Of a stretch of 64,000 nucleotides of DNA, positions 1-8,689 are shown in pieces. Made by a program: the position numbers and the translations under genes. The stretch's first letter is position 1; each line of letters opens with the position of its first letter. Under the pieces are notes generated by a model, which saw nothing but the letters and a program-made list of their open reading frames with translations, ran no database searches and was not told where the DNA came from. This DNA comes from Cupriavidus sp. EM10 (lineage in GTDB: Bacteria; Pseudomonadota; Gammaproteobacteria; Burkholderiales; Burkholderiaceae), in NCBI RefSeq assembly GCF_018729255.1, contig NZ_CP076061.1:124001-188000 (forward strand), in the 5' to 3' direction.

Positions 1-5
1 GAGGA

Positions 6-2105
6 ATGAAACGAGCCACACCCTGGCGCCGCGTCGCGGCGCTTCCTGCTGCCGCACTCTCCAGCGCGGCCTTCGCACAAACGGCAACCACCCCGGATGC
101 CGCCTATATCCCAACCCTGCCCACCGTTACCGCCACAGCCGCCGCCGTTGGGTCGCTGACCGCGCCCGGCGTGGCCCGGCAGCGCCAGTCGCTGTTCCAG
201 TCGGCCGGCTCCGTCGGTTTTGTCGATGCCCAGTCGTTCACCAATACCTATGCCTTCGACCTGCGCGATGTGCTGAAGGACTCGCCGGGCGTGTACGTGC
301 AGGAGCGCTACGGCCAGGAGCTGCGGCTATCGATTCGGGGCTCGGGCGTGGCGCGCGGCTTCCATACGCGCGGCATCGAGATCCTGCAGGACGGCGTGCC
401 GACCAATTTTGCCGACGGCAGCGGGGATTTCTACCAGATCGATCCGCTCGCCCTGACGGCCGCCGAGGTCTACAAGGGTGGCAACGGCCTGGCCTATGGC
501 AGCACCACGCTCGGTGGCGCGGTCAATTTCACCACGCCCACGGCGCTGACGGCCGATGCGCGCAACATGGTCCGCATCGATGGCGGCAGCTTTGGCACGA
601 TTCGCGGCAGCGGCCAGGTGTCGCGCCAGATCGGCCAGTGGGATTTCCTGGCCAACGCCACGGTCAGCCACTCGGAAGGCTGGCGCAACCACGAGCGCGG
701 GCAATACGAGCAGATCAACGCCAACGTCGGCTACCGTTTCAGTCCCACCGTCGAGACACGCTTCTACTTCGGCGCCTATATCGTCGACCAGTTGCTGCCT
801 GGCTCGCTAACGCTCAACCAGGCGCTGACCACGCCGCGCATGGCATCGGCCAGCGCACTGGCGGGCGACCAGGCGCGCAACACCCGGACCGAGCGCGTGG
901 CCAATGTCACAAGCATCAAGCTCGATAACGGCCAGATCGACCTGACGACCTGGGGCATCCACAAGAGCCTGTACCACCCGATCTTCCAGGTCGTGGACCA
1001 GGACAGCTGGACCTACGGTTTCGCGCCGCGCTACACAGGCAACTTCACGCTGGGCGGCATGCGCAACCAGCTGATCGCCGGCGCGCGCTTCTTCGGCGGC
1101 AACAACGACGCACGCCAGTACGTCAACGTCAACGGGAACCGCGGCGCCCAGACATTGAACGCCAAACAGGACGCCTACAACTACGAGGCCTACCTGGAAG
1201 ACCGGCTGTACGTGCTGCCCACGGTGGCGCTGATGGCCGGCGCCAAGGCCTACCGCAACCGGCGCGAATACACCGACTACGGCGGCTTGCCGGCCAATCC
1301 GACGGCAAAATCCGATGGCGCGACCTTCAGCGGCGTCAACCCGAAGTTCGGCGTGCTGTGGGAGCCGAAGCCCGACATCCAGGCGTTTATCGACATCACG
1401 CGCAGCGCCGATGTGCCAGACTTCACCGACCTGAGCCAGACCATCGCCAGCACGCAGCAGTTCGTGCCGCTGGCCGCCCAGCACGGCTGGACGCTGGAAC
1501 TCGGCACACGCGGCAAGTGGGATCGCTTTGGCTGGGATGTCACGGCCTACCGGTCGCTGCTGCGCGACCAGCTGCTGCAGTACACGGTCAGCCCCGACAT
1601 CCCGGCGTCGACCTTCAACGCCAACAAGACCGTGCTGCAGGGGGTGGAACTGGGCGCCAGCGCCGACGTGCTGCGCGACGTGGCCGGCAAGGGCGACAAG
1701 GTTACGGTGTCGCAGATCTGGAACTACAGCGATTTCCGCTTCGACAACGACCCGGTCTACGGCAACAACCGCATCGCGGGCGTGCCAAAGCACGTGCTGC
1801 GCACCACGCTGGCCTACAGCCGCAACAGCCGCCTGCGGGTGGCCGGAACGATCGACTGGGTGCCGACCGGCGCCTACGTGGACTACGCCAACACGCTCAA
1901 GGTGCCGTCGTACGTGCTGTTCGGCATCGAGGCCAGCTACGAGTTCGAGCGCGGCGTCACGCTGTACTTCGACGCCCGCAACCTGGCCGACAAGCGCTAT
2001 GTCAGCGACTTCAGCACCGTGACCGACGCGCGCACGGCCAACACCTCGGTGTTCTATCCAGGTGTCGGCCGCGCGTTCTATGCCGGGGTGAAGTACCGTT
2101 TCTGA
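6..2105 (+). CDS. TonB-dependent outer-membrane receptor
   Basis: 699-residue protein that opens with a typical signal peptide (cleavage near AFAQ, residues 22-25). A plug domain follows at about residues 60-175, and a long beta-barrel ends in Y-R-F, the C-terminal aromatic expected of Bam-assembled outer-membrane proteins. It should import a metal chelate or other small ligand using TonB energy. The substrate cannot be told from the sequence; no siderophore biosynthesis gene, FecR or sigma factor lies next to it inside the window. The start at position 6 is preceded by GAGG only one base away, so the ribosome-binding site is poorly placed and the true 5' context is cut by the window edge. 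The next gene is convergent. Confidence 0.9.
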   Translation: MKRATPWRRVAALPAAALSSAAFAQTATTPDAAYIPTLPTVTATAAAVGSLTAPGVARQRQSLFQSAGSVGFVDAQSFTNTYAFDLRDVLKDSPGVYVQERYGQELRLSIRGSGVARGFHTRGIEILQDGVPTNFADGSGDFYQIDPLALTAAEVYKGGNGLAYGSTTLGGAVNFTTPTALTADARNMVRIDGGSFGTIRGSGQVSRQIGQWDFLANATVSHSEGWRNHERGQYEQINANVGYRFSPTVETRFYFGAYIVDQLLPGSLTLNQALTTPRMASASALAGDQARNTRTERVANVTSIKLDNGQIDLTTWGIHKSLYHPIFQVVDQDSWTYGFAPRYTGNFTLGGMRNQLIAGARFFGGNNDARQYVNVNGNRGAQTLNAKQDAYNYEAYLEDRLYVLPTVALMAGAKAYRNRREYTDYGGLPANPTAKSDGATFSGVNPKFGVLWEPKPDIQAFIDITRSADVPDFTDLSQTIASTQQFVPLAAQHGWTLELGTRGKWDRFGWDVTAYRSLLRDQLLQYTVSPDIPASTFNANKTVLQGVELGASADVLRDVAGKGDKVTVSQIWNYSDFRFDNDPVYGNNRIAGVPKHVLRTTLAYSRNSRLRVAGTIDWVPTGAYVDYANTLKVPSYVLFGIEASYEFERGVTLYFDARNLADKRYVSDFSTVTDARTANTSVFYPGVGRAFYAGVKYRF

Positions 2106-2154
2106 GCCGAGCGCCGCGCCTGACGGTACGGCACCGGGCGGCTTGATGGGATTG

Positions 2155-3776
2155 TCAGACCTTGCCGCCGTGCACCACCACGGACAACGTGGTGCGCGGC
2201 GGCACGGTGACGGTCTCGCTGAAGGTGCCCACGACGCCGCGCCGCACTACCGGGAACATCGAATACCCGGCCAGCGGTGCCGCCGTGCTGGTGGGCAGCT
2301 TGCGCTTGTCGACCAGCGTCTGCAGGTCGATGTCTGGTAGCGGATAGCCGGTGTCCGTGCGTTCCGGGTACCCATAGCCGCTGGGCAGCCCGGCGGCGGG
2401 AATCATCGCGCCCACCGTGGCCGACCAGCGCCGCATCTCCGGCACCATGCCGGAATCGGGCCGCACCGAGCGAATCGCGGCATCGAGCACCGCCTCCGAC
2501 GACTGGTTGGTCCTGTCGTTGAGCAGATTTCGGTAGAACGCCATGCCCAACTGCCGGTTCAGATAGCCACCCCAGGCGCCCCACACTGCATAGCCGTCAC
2601 AAATGTCTCTGGACTGTGGCCATTGCAGTAGATTGCATCCGTAATGGGGCGTCGACAGGTACTGGGGCAACCGGCTATCGCGCACTTCGTTGTAGTTCTG
2701 CAGCAGTCGCTGGCTGACAAAGTCTTCCACCATCACTGCCGAGCCTTCGTCCAGCCAGTCATCGAACATGTAGTCCGCACCCAGCGTCACGCCACGCCGG
2801 TAGAAGTTCTGCATATGGACCGACTCGTGCGCCAGCGTCAGCAGTTGTGTGCCCAGCCCGCCCGGGTTGGTGGCGTACATCGGCGTGGTATTGATGAATA
2901 CCGCCACGGCGGCGTTGCTGCGCGCCGTCTCGGTATCGGGCTGGTTGACAAACGCGTTGGCGGCGAGGAAGTAGCCGCCGAGGTCGTCGCCGAGATTCAG
3001 CAGCACGACGTTGATCGGCTGCCCTGTGCCCGGAATCAGCTCGCTCTCTTTGGTCGGGCCCCACATGGGGCCGCCGATGTCGTACAGGAATTCGTAGATG
3101 CCGCCGGTCATGCGGTAGGCATTCAGCATGGTGTCGAGCGCGTCGTCGGTCACGCGTTCCTGGTCGTTTTCACCATCCTCGATCCAGATATTGACCATGA
3201 CGCCGTCTCGCAAGGTGCCTTGCCGCACCAGCGTGGTCTGGCGCGGCGTCTCCTCGTCGTCGTGGTACCAGCCCCGGGTGTCGCCGACCGTGGCGGGCGC
3301 GACGGCCGCGCCGCTTCGATTCTCCGCAACCGGCGGCGTGGCAGCGCGGGCGGCACGCATCCGTTCCAGTTGCCTGGCCCAGCCGTCGTGGTTGAACGCG
3401 CGGATGCGGTCGGCCTGCGACAAGCCGTCATCGGGCGCCGCACCGACGCGGCGGCGGGCGGCTGGCGATGGCGCCGTGGGGGCCGACTCCAGCCGGATGG
3501 GCGGCATCGGCTGGGCCTTGCCGCTGTCGTTGAAGAACACCAGCGAGACGGCCTGCCCCTCATGCCAGCGATCGAGACCGGCATCGCCATCGGGGCGTCG
3601 GTATCGTTCGAAGCGGACCAGACTTCGGTGCCGCCATCGCGATGCAGTGTGGCGGAAATACCGCATTGCGTGCACGACGGGTGCACGGTCCTGACCTCCG
3701 TGGGGCTGGAGGGGCAGCCGGTCAGAACCAGTGTGGCCGCTATCGCGGCGAACAGCTTTGGGCTGGGTGCTTTCAT
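2155..3776 (-). CDS. M30-type zinc metallopeptidase lipoprotein (one-base frameshift)
   Basis: Starts at 3776 behind AAAGGAGT with a lipoprotein signal (MKAPSPKLFAAIAATLVLTGC, lipobox LTGC). The body is a hyicolysin/M30-like peptidase with HESVH at 2815-2829, the HExxH zinc site. Two reading frames carry it: the signal and first ~75 residues are in one, and everything from GQAVSLVFFN onward is in another. Adding one base to the C4 run at 3556-3559 (G4 on the coding strand) joins them as AGMRGQAVSL, so a miscalled homopolymer is the simplest reading. The protein would be about 540 residues, exported and membrane-anchored. Substrate unknown. Alternative: a genuinely broken gene. Confidence 0.75.
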
Positions 3777-3916
3777 GGGAACTCCTTTCTTCCTTCGCTT
3801 CGCGAAACCTGGGGGAGGAAGCTTGGAAGATCGGCCAGTCAGCACGCTTGACCGCGAACAACGAACCCATCGCTTTCGTAGAAATGCCATGCGACGTCAT
3901 ACGCCTCGGGGCCACA

Positions 3917-3947
3917 AAGAAAAAAACCCTTCCGCAAGGGAAGGGTT
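3917..3947 (-). terminator. Rho-independent terminator of the DUF1254 gene
   Basis: Nine-base perfect stem (3925-3933 with 3939-3947), five-base loop, followed on the minus strand by a run of seven T. It lies 27 bases beyond the stop codon of the minus-strand DUF1254 gene. Confidence 0.85.
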
Positions 3948-3973
3948 CTTCGTGAAGCCGTGGCGCCGGTGAA

Positions 3974-5386
3974 TCAGTTCACGCGCTGTACGGCTGGCGG
4001 CATCCACTTGCCGTCCAGCACGACCTGCTCGGGCCAGTAGACACGCAGCATCAGGCTGAACGCATCGGGCGGCGCTGGCAGCCAGTTCGTCATCTGGGTG
4101 GGTGCGGGTCGTTCGTACTGGATATAGATATCGAGCGATCCGTCCCGGTTGTAGCGCAGGCTGTCGCGGCTGCCGATCGTGTAGCGCTGCAGCGGATTGT
4201 TGACGAATGCCTGCTTGTCGTTATAGGCGCTGAGAGACCAGAAAGCCTTGGCCGGCGGCAACTGCCCCTTGTCGAAATGCAGGACGTAGCGGCTGCCGCC
4301 GTCGAACGGCCGGCCCGTGGCGTCCGCGCGGGCCACCGGGTAGACCGCGTCCTCCGCCAGGTTGGCGCCAAGCCCGAACATTGCCACCACGGCACGGCGT
4401 TCGAAGTCGGCGCCGTACGAACCCGTATCGCGCAGCAGCCGCCAGCCGGTGCTGCCCGCCGCGCTCTTGCGCGCATTGGCAGCGATGGCGGCCAGCGCCG
4501 CGGAGGCGCCTTCCTGCACGGCACGCGCCGTCGACGGTTCCAGCACTGTGGTCTTGAAAGGCTCGCCGGCCTTGATGCCCATGCGCTGCATCTTCTCCAG
4601 CATCGCCACGTCATCGGGGCCGGGCGGATTGGCCGGCAACAGCGCGGCCATGCGGCTGAAGAAGGCCTGGGCGTCCATCGCCGCCACCTGCTCGGCCGGC
4701 GGCGTCTCGGTATCGATCAGTCCCGCGCGCGGCGTGGCCGGCGGCGTGGTGCGGCTGCCCTTGCGCCAGGCCGACAGCGGCACCAGGCGGAACTGGTCCT
4801 GCAGCCGGTGCACATTGGCGTAATCGGCCTTGCTGTTGGTCTGGATCCGGCCGATCAGCCAGACCATGCTGGTCGGCGCGCGGATTTCGGTCACGCCCTT
4901 GGGCAGCGTGCCTTCCCAGTCAGGGCCGACAATCGCAAAAGCGCCACGTTTTGTGCCAGTCGTCCGCTTGCCCGGCGACGCGAACACATTGGTCCAGGCG
5001 TCGAGCATCTGCATCACGTAGTAGCGGCCGGCGGTATCGGGCACGGACAGGACAACCGGTTCCTTCGAGACGTCCACCCAGGCCGTGGAATACAGCGTGT
5101 CCGCGTTCGGGCTGACCACCGTGGTGTAGGTGGCGTCGGGAAAGGTACGGCTGTGGCTGAACGTATTGACTGGCGTCCGGGCAGTCATCACCTCGCGCGT
5201 GACGTCCATCAGCACGAGCGGATAGCCGTACGTAAACACCTCGGCGGACAACGACTTCATCGCCTGGTCCGAAGGCGGCTGCTCGGCGGCCGGAATCTCG
5301 GCGGCGGGCTGCGGCGCCGACGCGCAGGCGGAAAGGAAGGCGGCAAGCGCGACCACGCTTGCCAGTTGGCGTATCGTTCGGTTCAT
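3974..5386 (-). CDS. DUF1254/DUF1214 family lipoprotein
   Basis: 470 residues from the ATG at 5386 (MNRTIRQLASVVALAAFLSAC), chosen because it begins a clean lipoprotein signal with lipobox LSAC; an in-frame upstream ATG at 5470 would put 28 unlikely residues before it. The N-terminal half matches DUF1254 (FTYGYPLVLMDVTREVMT, then SPNADTLYSTAWVDVS), and the C-terminal half matches DUF1214 (ending in a YIQYERP...NWLPAPPDAFSLMLRVYWP stretch). Such proteins are common, periplasmic or envelope-attached, and of no established biochemical role. It is a single-gene unit with its own terminator downstream. Confidence 0.85.
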   Translation of the reverse strand: MNRTIRQLASVVALAAFLSACASAPQPAAEIPAAEQPPSDQAMKSLSAEVFTYGYPLVLMDVTREVMTARTPVNTFSHSRTFPDATYTTVVSPNADTLYSTAWVDVSKEPVVLSVPDTAGRYYVMQMLDAWTNVFASPGKRTTGTKRGAFAIVGPDWEGTLPKGVTEIRAPTSMVWLIGRIQTNSKADYANVHRLQDQFRLVPLSAWRKGSRTTPPATPRAGLIDTETPPAEQVAAMDAQAFFSRMAALLPANPPGPDDVAMLEKMQRMGIKAGEPFKTTVLEPSTARAVQEGASAALAAIAANARKSAAGSTGWRLLRDTGSYGADFERRAVVAMFGLGANLAEDAVYPVARADATGRPFDGGSRYVLHFDKGQLPPAKAFWSLSAYNDKQAFVNNPLQRYTIGSRDSLRYNRDGSLDIYIQYERPAPTQMTNWLPAPPDAFSLMLRVYWPEQVVLDGKWMPPAVQRVN

Positions 5387-5707
5387 GACCCCGTTTCCCT
5401 GTGTGGTGGCGACCTTCCGGATCGAGTGCAGGACGGGTCCGGGGGGACGCGTGTAGCTCCGGAGGCGCATCTATTCCGAACGAATGATGTGCCCGCGACT
5501 TGGCCACTGTCAATGACCGCGGGGACTGCTTCCGGGGATAACGAACACTGATGGGGGCGCTGCCGGCGTCAGTCTGAAAATTGTGTGGGAGACGTCACGC
5601 GGGAAGCGGACGGGAGGGGCGCGAGGGGCAGGAGGTTTCCCATCGACGCACTCGATGGAGGCCCGAAATGACGAAGGGCCTCCATTGCTGGAGGCCCTTC
5701 CAATAAG
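5387..5707. other. Intergenic region, little recognisable
   Basis: About 320 bases between the DUF1254 start and tRNA-Arg. Apart from the hairpin at 5673-5700 no gene, repeat or clear promoter is seen. The reading frame running through it on the minus strand is only the tRNA read as protein. Confidence 0.6.
5673..5700 (-). terminator. Hairpin terminator downstream of tRNA-Arg
   Basis: Twelve-base perfect stem with a TTGC loop, eight bases past the tRNA 3' end. The following minus-strand tract is only weakly T-rich, so the assignment rests on stem strength and position. Confidence 0.6.
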
Positions 5708-5784
5708 TGGCGCGGCTGGCAGGATTCGAACCCACGACCCCTTGGTTCGTAGCCAAGTACTCTATCCAACTGAGCTACAGCCGC
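5708..5784 (-). tRNA. tRNA-Arg (anticodon ACG)
   Basis: Full cloverleaf of 77 bases on the minus strand with encoded CCA. The acceptor begins GCGGCTG and pairs with CAGCCGC; the anticodon stem CTTGG/CCAAG encloses the loop CTACGAA (anticodon ACG), and the T arm contains GGTTCGAATCC. The ACG anticodon is the one normally edited to ICG to read CGU, CGC and CGA. Confidence 0.97.
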
Positions 5785-5876
5785 ACGCGAGGGACGCATT
5801 GTATCCCAATTCGCGCTGCGCGCAAGCGTTTCGCCAAAATTATTTCACTGGCCGCGGGCTGCCCGGCTGTTTCCCT

Positions 5877-6785
5877 TTACCAGCGATAGCGGGCGCCCAG
5901 CGTACCGCCCGCATTGCGTCCGCCGCGCGCCTTCATCCAAAGCTTCAGCCCCGTGGTGGAATTGCTATGCGCGCCGATATTGAACGAGAACAGCCCGCGC
6001 AGCAGATCGGTATCGATACGCGTGCCATTGATGTTGATCGTCCTGGCGCGGTTGTCCTGCCACCAGTCGGCCTCGACGAACGGATAGACGCCGTTGAGCC
6101 GGGTCGGCTTCGATCCGTACAGCCTTACGGCCAGCCCGGTGGCGCTGACCTCGCCGGGCGGCGCGTCCCAGTTGCCCGGCACCGGTGCCGTGCCTGGCCG
6201 ATAGGCCATCTCCACACGCGACTGCAGCGTCAGCCCGGTGCCGCCGCGCGACAACGGCGCGTCGAGCGCCAGCGCCATGCTGCGCGCGCGGCTGTCGACC
6301 AGGCCGGTGGCAGTGGTCGCGTCCTCGACATGGACGAGCGGCGCCCGTGGCGTACTGTTGAAGCGTTCCACGACGCGGTCGATGCTGGCAAGGTTGATGG
6401 CAATGGGCTCGGCCTCTGGCGCCGGTTCGGGCAACGCACGTGACGCATGGACGGGAATCGGCAGGTCGGGATCGTCATTGATGACGACCATGCGCGGCGG
6501 CATGATCGATGGCCCGGCGGGTTCGGTCACCACCGGCGGCGCGGCCTGATCGGGCTGCGCCGGTGGCGGCGACTCAGGGGCGCGCGCGCCCTGCACGGAT
6601 TGCAGTGCATCACGCCCTGACATGCCGTCGAACGACTCTTCGGCATGCGCCACGGCGCAGGCCAGCAGCGCGAGTACGAAACACAGCGGGAGACCGGGGT
6701 GCGCAGCATGCTGGCAGGTGCAGTACGCCCTGCCAGACAACTTTCCGGCACGCTCCTCTCTCCCGTACGTCAACGGTACGGACAT
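5877..6785 (-). CDS. Exported, outer-membrane-like protein of unknown function
   Basis: 302 residues from the ATG at 6785, preferred because GAGGTGG sits six bases upstream. A hydrophobic signal (LCFVLALLACAVAHA, residues ~30-44) is followed by a Pro/Ala-rich linker (~55-100). A C-terminal domain alternates polar and aromatic residues (for example TLQSRVEMAYRPG, GVYPFVEADWWQDN, FSFNIGAHSNSTTGLKLWMK) and ends in G-A-R-Y-R-W. The terminal aromatic and the alternating pattern suggest a small beta-barrel or autotransporter-like barrel. I do not recognise a named family. It is monocistronic, between two tRNA genes. Confidence 0.65.
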   Translation of the reverse strand: MSVPLTYGREERAGKLSGRAYCTCQHAAHPGLPLCFVLALLACAVAHAEESFDGMSGRDALQSVQGARAPESPPPAQPDQAAPPVVTEPAGPSIMPPRMVVINDDPDLPIPVHASRALPEPAPEAEPIAINLASIDRVVERFNSTPRAPLVHVEDATTATGLVDSRARSMALALDAPLSRGGTGLTLQSRVEMAYRPGTAPVPGNWDAPPGEVSATGLAVRLYGSKPTRLNGVYPFVEADWWQDNRARTININGTRIDTDLLRGLFSFNIGAHSNSTTGLKLWMKARGGRNAGGTLGARYRW

Positions 6786-7008
6786 GGCGACCACCTCGTC
6801 GGGCGTTATGTGGACCATGCCCGATCAGCTTGAGCATAGGTCAAAGGTCGCGCGATGTTTAGCGTCGAATGTGCGATGCGCCGCCCGCTAAATGGCTGAG
6901 ATCGTGGATGAGAGAGACGATGTCGGACGAGGGCCGAAATGCCAAAGAAGCTGACGCACGCTTGAAATGAAAAAGCCCGCCACTCGCTCGAGCAGGGGCC
7001 ATTTCTAG

Positions 7009-7072
7009 CGTACAAATGAAAAGACCCTGCTCAATGAGCAGGGTCTTGAATTGGTGCCCAGAAGAGGACTCG
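7009..7072 (-). repeat. Partial copy of tRNA-Leu 3' end plus terminator
   Basis: 64-base imperfect direct repeat of 7160-7226. Both contain CGTAYAAATGAAAA, a CCCTGCTC/GAGCAGGG hairpin and TTGGTGCCCAGAAGAGGACTC, the last being the 3' end of tRNA-Leu with its CCA. Only the T-arm and acceptor tail of a tRNA are present here; the rest is missing, so this copy cannot make a tRNA. Confidence 0.85.
7021..7047 (-). terminator. Hairpin of the upstream repeat copy
   Basis: Twelve-base perfect stem (7021-7032 with 7036-7047), three-base loop, then TTCATTTGTA on the minus strand. It is a diverged duplicate of the tRNA-Leu terminator. Confidence 0.7.
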
Positions 7073-7092
7073 GTCACCCATGCGCGACCCCG

Positions 7093-7114
7093 GGTTGCGC
7101 TTGCAAGCGCAACC
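7093..7114 (+). terminator. 22-base perfect palindrome followed by TTTT
   Basis: Perfect palindrome GGTTGCGCTT-GC-AAGCGCAACC with TTTT directly after it on the plus strand. It looks like a plus-strand terminator although no plus-strand gene precedes it; it may belong to a lost element. Confidence 0.55.
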
Positions 7115-7129
7115 TTTTCGAGTCCTCGC

Positions 7130-7151
7130 GGGCAGTCCGCAGGGACTGCCC
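7130..7151 (+). terminator. Strong hairpin with short T run
   Basis: Nine-base stem GGGCAGTCC/GGACTGCCC, loop GCAG, followed by TTTCT on the plus strand. It is inserted between two blocks (CGAGTCCTC and TTCTGGGC) that resemble an inverted, interrupted copy of the tRNA-Leu 3' end. Confidence 0.5.
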
Positions 7152-7162
7152 TTTCTGGGCGT

Positions 7163-7199
7163 ATAAATGAAAAAGCCCTGCTCTTGCGAGCAGGGCTTT
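7163..7199 (-). terminator. tRNA-Leu terminator
   Basis: Twelve-base perfect stem (7172-7183 with 7188-7199), TTGC loop, then TTTTTCATTT on the minus strand, seven bases beyond the CCA end of tRNA-Leu. Confidence 0.85.
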
Positions 7200-7205
7200 C
7201 AAAAT

Positions 7206-7292
7206 TGGTGCCCAGAAGAGGACTCGAACCTCCACAGTGTTGCCACCGCTAGGACCTGAACCTAGTGCGTCTACCAATTCCGCCATCTGGGC
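7206..7292 (-). tRNA. tRNA-Leu (anticodon CAG)
   Basis: 87-base class II tRNA on the minus strand with encoded CCA. The acceptor is GCCCAGA/TCTGGGC, the D arm contains GGCGGAATTGGTAGACGC, the anticodon loop TTCAGGT carries CAG, the long variable arm is GCGGTGGCAACACTGT, and the T arm is GGTTCGAGTCC. It reads CUG, the dominant leucine codon here. Confidence 0.97.
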
Positions 7293-7388
7293 TTCGTTTC
7301 GCTGCATGGCTGCGGCGATGCGAAGAACGTGATTATGCTGAGTGGCCAGCACCCTGTCAACACCATTTCTCGTGGAAACCTGAAAATT

Positions 7389-8669
7389 TCAGTCGCGATG
7401 TAGCCCGAAGTCGACTTCAGCGGGACGCCCTGGCAGCGTTAGCGTCGCCGTGGCCGGCGCGGTGCGCGATATCACCTTGCCGGCCCGCATCACCAGCAGC
7501 CGCGTGGCGCGCAGCCGGATGGCTTCGACCGGATCGCGCGCCTGCAGCAGCACCAGGTCGGCACGGCACCCCGGCGCCACGCCGTAGCCGTCCAGGCCGA
7601 GGATTGCCGCCGGGCTGTCCGTCACCGCCCGGAAGCAGGCGCGCATGGCGTCCTGGCCCGTCATCTGGGCCACGTGCAACCCCATGTGCGCCACCTCCAG
7701 CATGTCGCCCGACCCCAGGCTGTACCAGGGGTCCATCACGCAATCGTGGCCGAAGGCGACCGGGATGCCGGCCGCCAGCAGCTCGGGCACGCGCGTCATG
7801 CCACGGCGTTTCGGATAGGTATCGTGGCGCCCCTGCAGCGTGATGTTGATCAGCGGGTTGGCGATGGCAGCCACGCCCGCCTCGCGCATCAGCGGCAGCA
7901 GTTTCGACACGTAGTAGTTGTCCATCGAATGCATCGACGTCAGGTGCGACCCCGTGACCCGCCCCTGCAGGCCCAGCCGCACCGATTCGCTGGCCAGCGT
8001 CTCGATATGGCGCGACATCGGATCGTCGCTCTCGTCGCAGTGCATGTCCACGCGCAGTCCGCGCTGGGCGGCCTCCTCGCACAGCAGCTTCACCGACGCC
8101 GCGCCGTCCGCCATCGTGCGTTCGAAATGCGGAATCCCGCCGACCACGTCGACGCCCATGTCCAGCGCACGTCGTAAGTTCTCCAAAGCGCCAGGCGCGC
8201 GCAGCACGCCATCCTGCGGAAACGCCACCAGTTGCAGGTCGAGGTACGGCTTCACGCTCTCGCGCACGTGCAGCAGGGCCTCGGTGGCCAGCAGGCGCGG
8301 GTCGCAGACGTCTACATGGGACCGGATCGCCAGCAGCCCCTTGGCCACGGCCCAGTCGCAATAGGCCAGCGCGCGGTCGACGATGGCGTCCTGCGTCAGC
8401 AGCGGCTTGAGTTCGCCCCACAGTGCGATGCCCTCCAGCAGCGTGCCGGACTGGTTCACGCGCGGCAGGCCGTACGACAGCGTGGAATCCATATGGAAAT
8501 GCGCGTCGACGAATGGCGGCGACACAAGCTGCCCCGCCGCGTCGATTTCCTCGCCGGCAGAGGCCGCCAGCCGGGGCTCGACGGCGGCAATCCGGCCGTT
8601 GGAAATGCCGATGTCGACGTCGGTACGGCCATCGGGCAGGTTGCAGTGACGCAGGATGGTATCGAGCAT
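7389..8669 (-). CDS. codA: Cytosine deaminase-like amidohydrolase
   Basis: 426 residues from the ATG at 8669 (GGAAAG upstream), last gene of the pyrimidine operon, 20 bases after permease 2. Metal-dependent amidohydrolase fold of the cytosine deaminase/CodA group. Visible ligand motifs are DAHFHMD (~residues 58-64), IRSHVDVCD, DMHCDESDD and FGHDCVMDPW, together giving the His/Asp set that holds one catalytic metal. Expected reaction: cytosine to uracil and ammonia in the cytoplasm, which would feed the uracil route encoded upstream. Related enzymes act on isocytosine, creatinine or triazines, so the substrate is inferred from context. No signal peptide. Confidence 0.8.
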   Translation of the reverse strand: MLDTILRHCNLPDGRTDVDIGISNGRIAAVEPRLAASAGEEIDAAGQLVSPPFVDAHFHMDSTLSYGLPRVNQSGTLLEGIALWGELKPLLTQDAIVDRALAYCDWAVAKGLLAIRSHVDVCDPRLLATEALLHVRESVKPYLDLQLVAFPQDGVLRAPGALENLRRALDMGVDVVGGIPHFERTMADGAASVKLLCEEAAQRGLRVDMHCDESDDPMSRHIETLASESVRLGLQGRVTGSHLTSMHSMDNYYVSKLLPLMREAGVAAIANPLINITLQGRHDTYPKRRGMTRVPELLAAGIPVAFGHDCVMDPWYSLGSGDMLEVAHMGLHVAQMTGQDAMRACFRAVTDSPAAILGLDGYGVAPGCRADLVLLQARDPVEAIRLRATRLLVMRAGKVISRTAPATATLTLPGRPAEVDFGLHRD

Positions 8670-8689
8670 GGGATTCTTTCCGGAGAGGT

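Larger units (their letters stand above)
6786..7205. other. Intergenic region with four hairpins and tRNA-Leu tail copies
   Basis: No protein gene. The first ~170 bases hold the upstream region of the outer-membrane-like gene and a degenerate terminator-like copy (6961-7003, starting GAAATGAAAAAGCCCGC). The rest holds the duplicated tRNA-Leu tail and hairpins listed separately. Confidence 0.7.

Noticed and set aside
5569..5799. Minus-strand protein MRPSRAAVAQLDRVLGYEP...
   Set aside because: It is the tRNA-Arg sequence translated.
7009..7072. Second functional tRNA-Leu
   Set aside because: Only the last ~21 bases of the tRNA are present; no D arm, anticodon arm or 5' acceptor strand.
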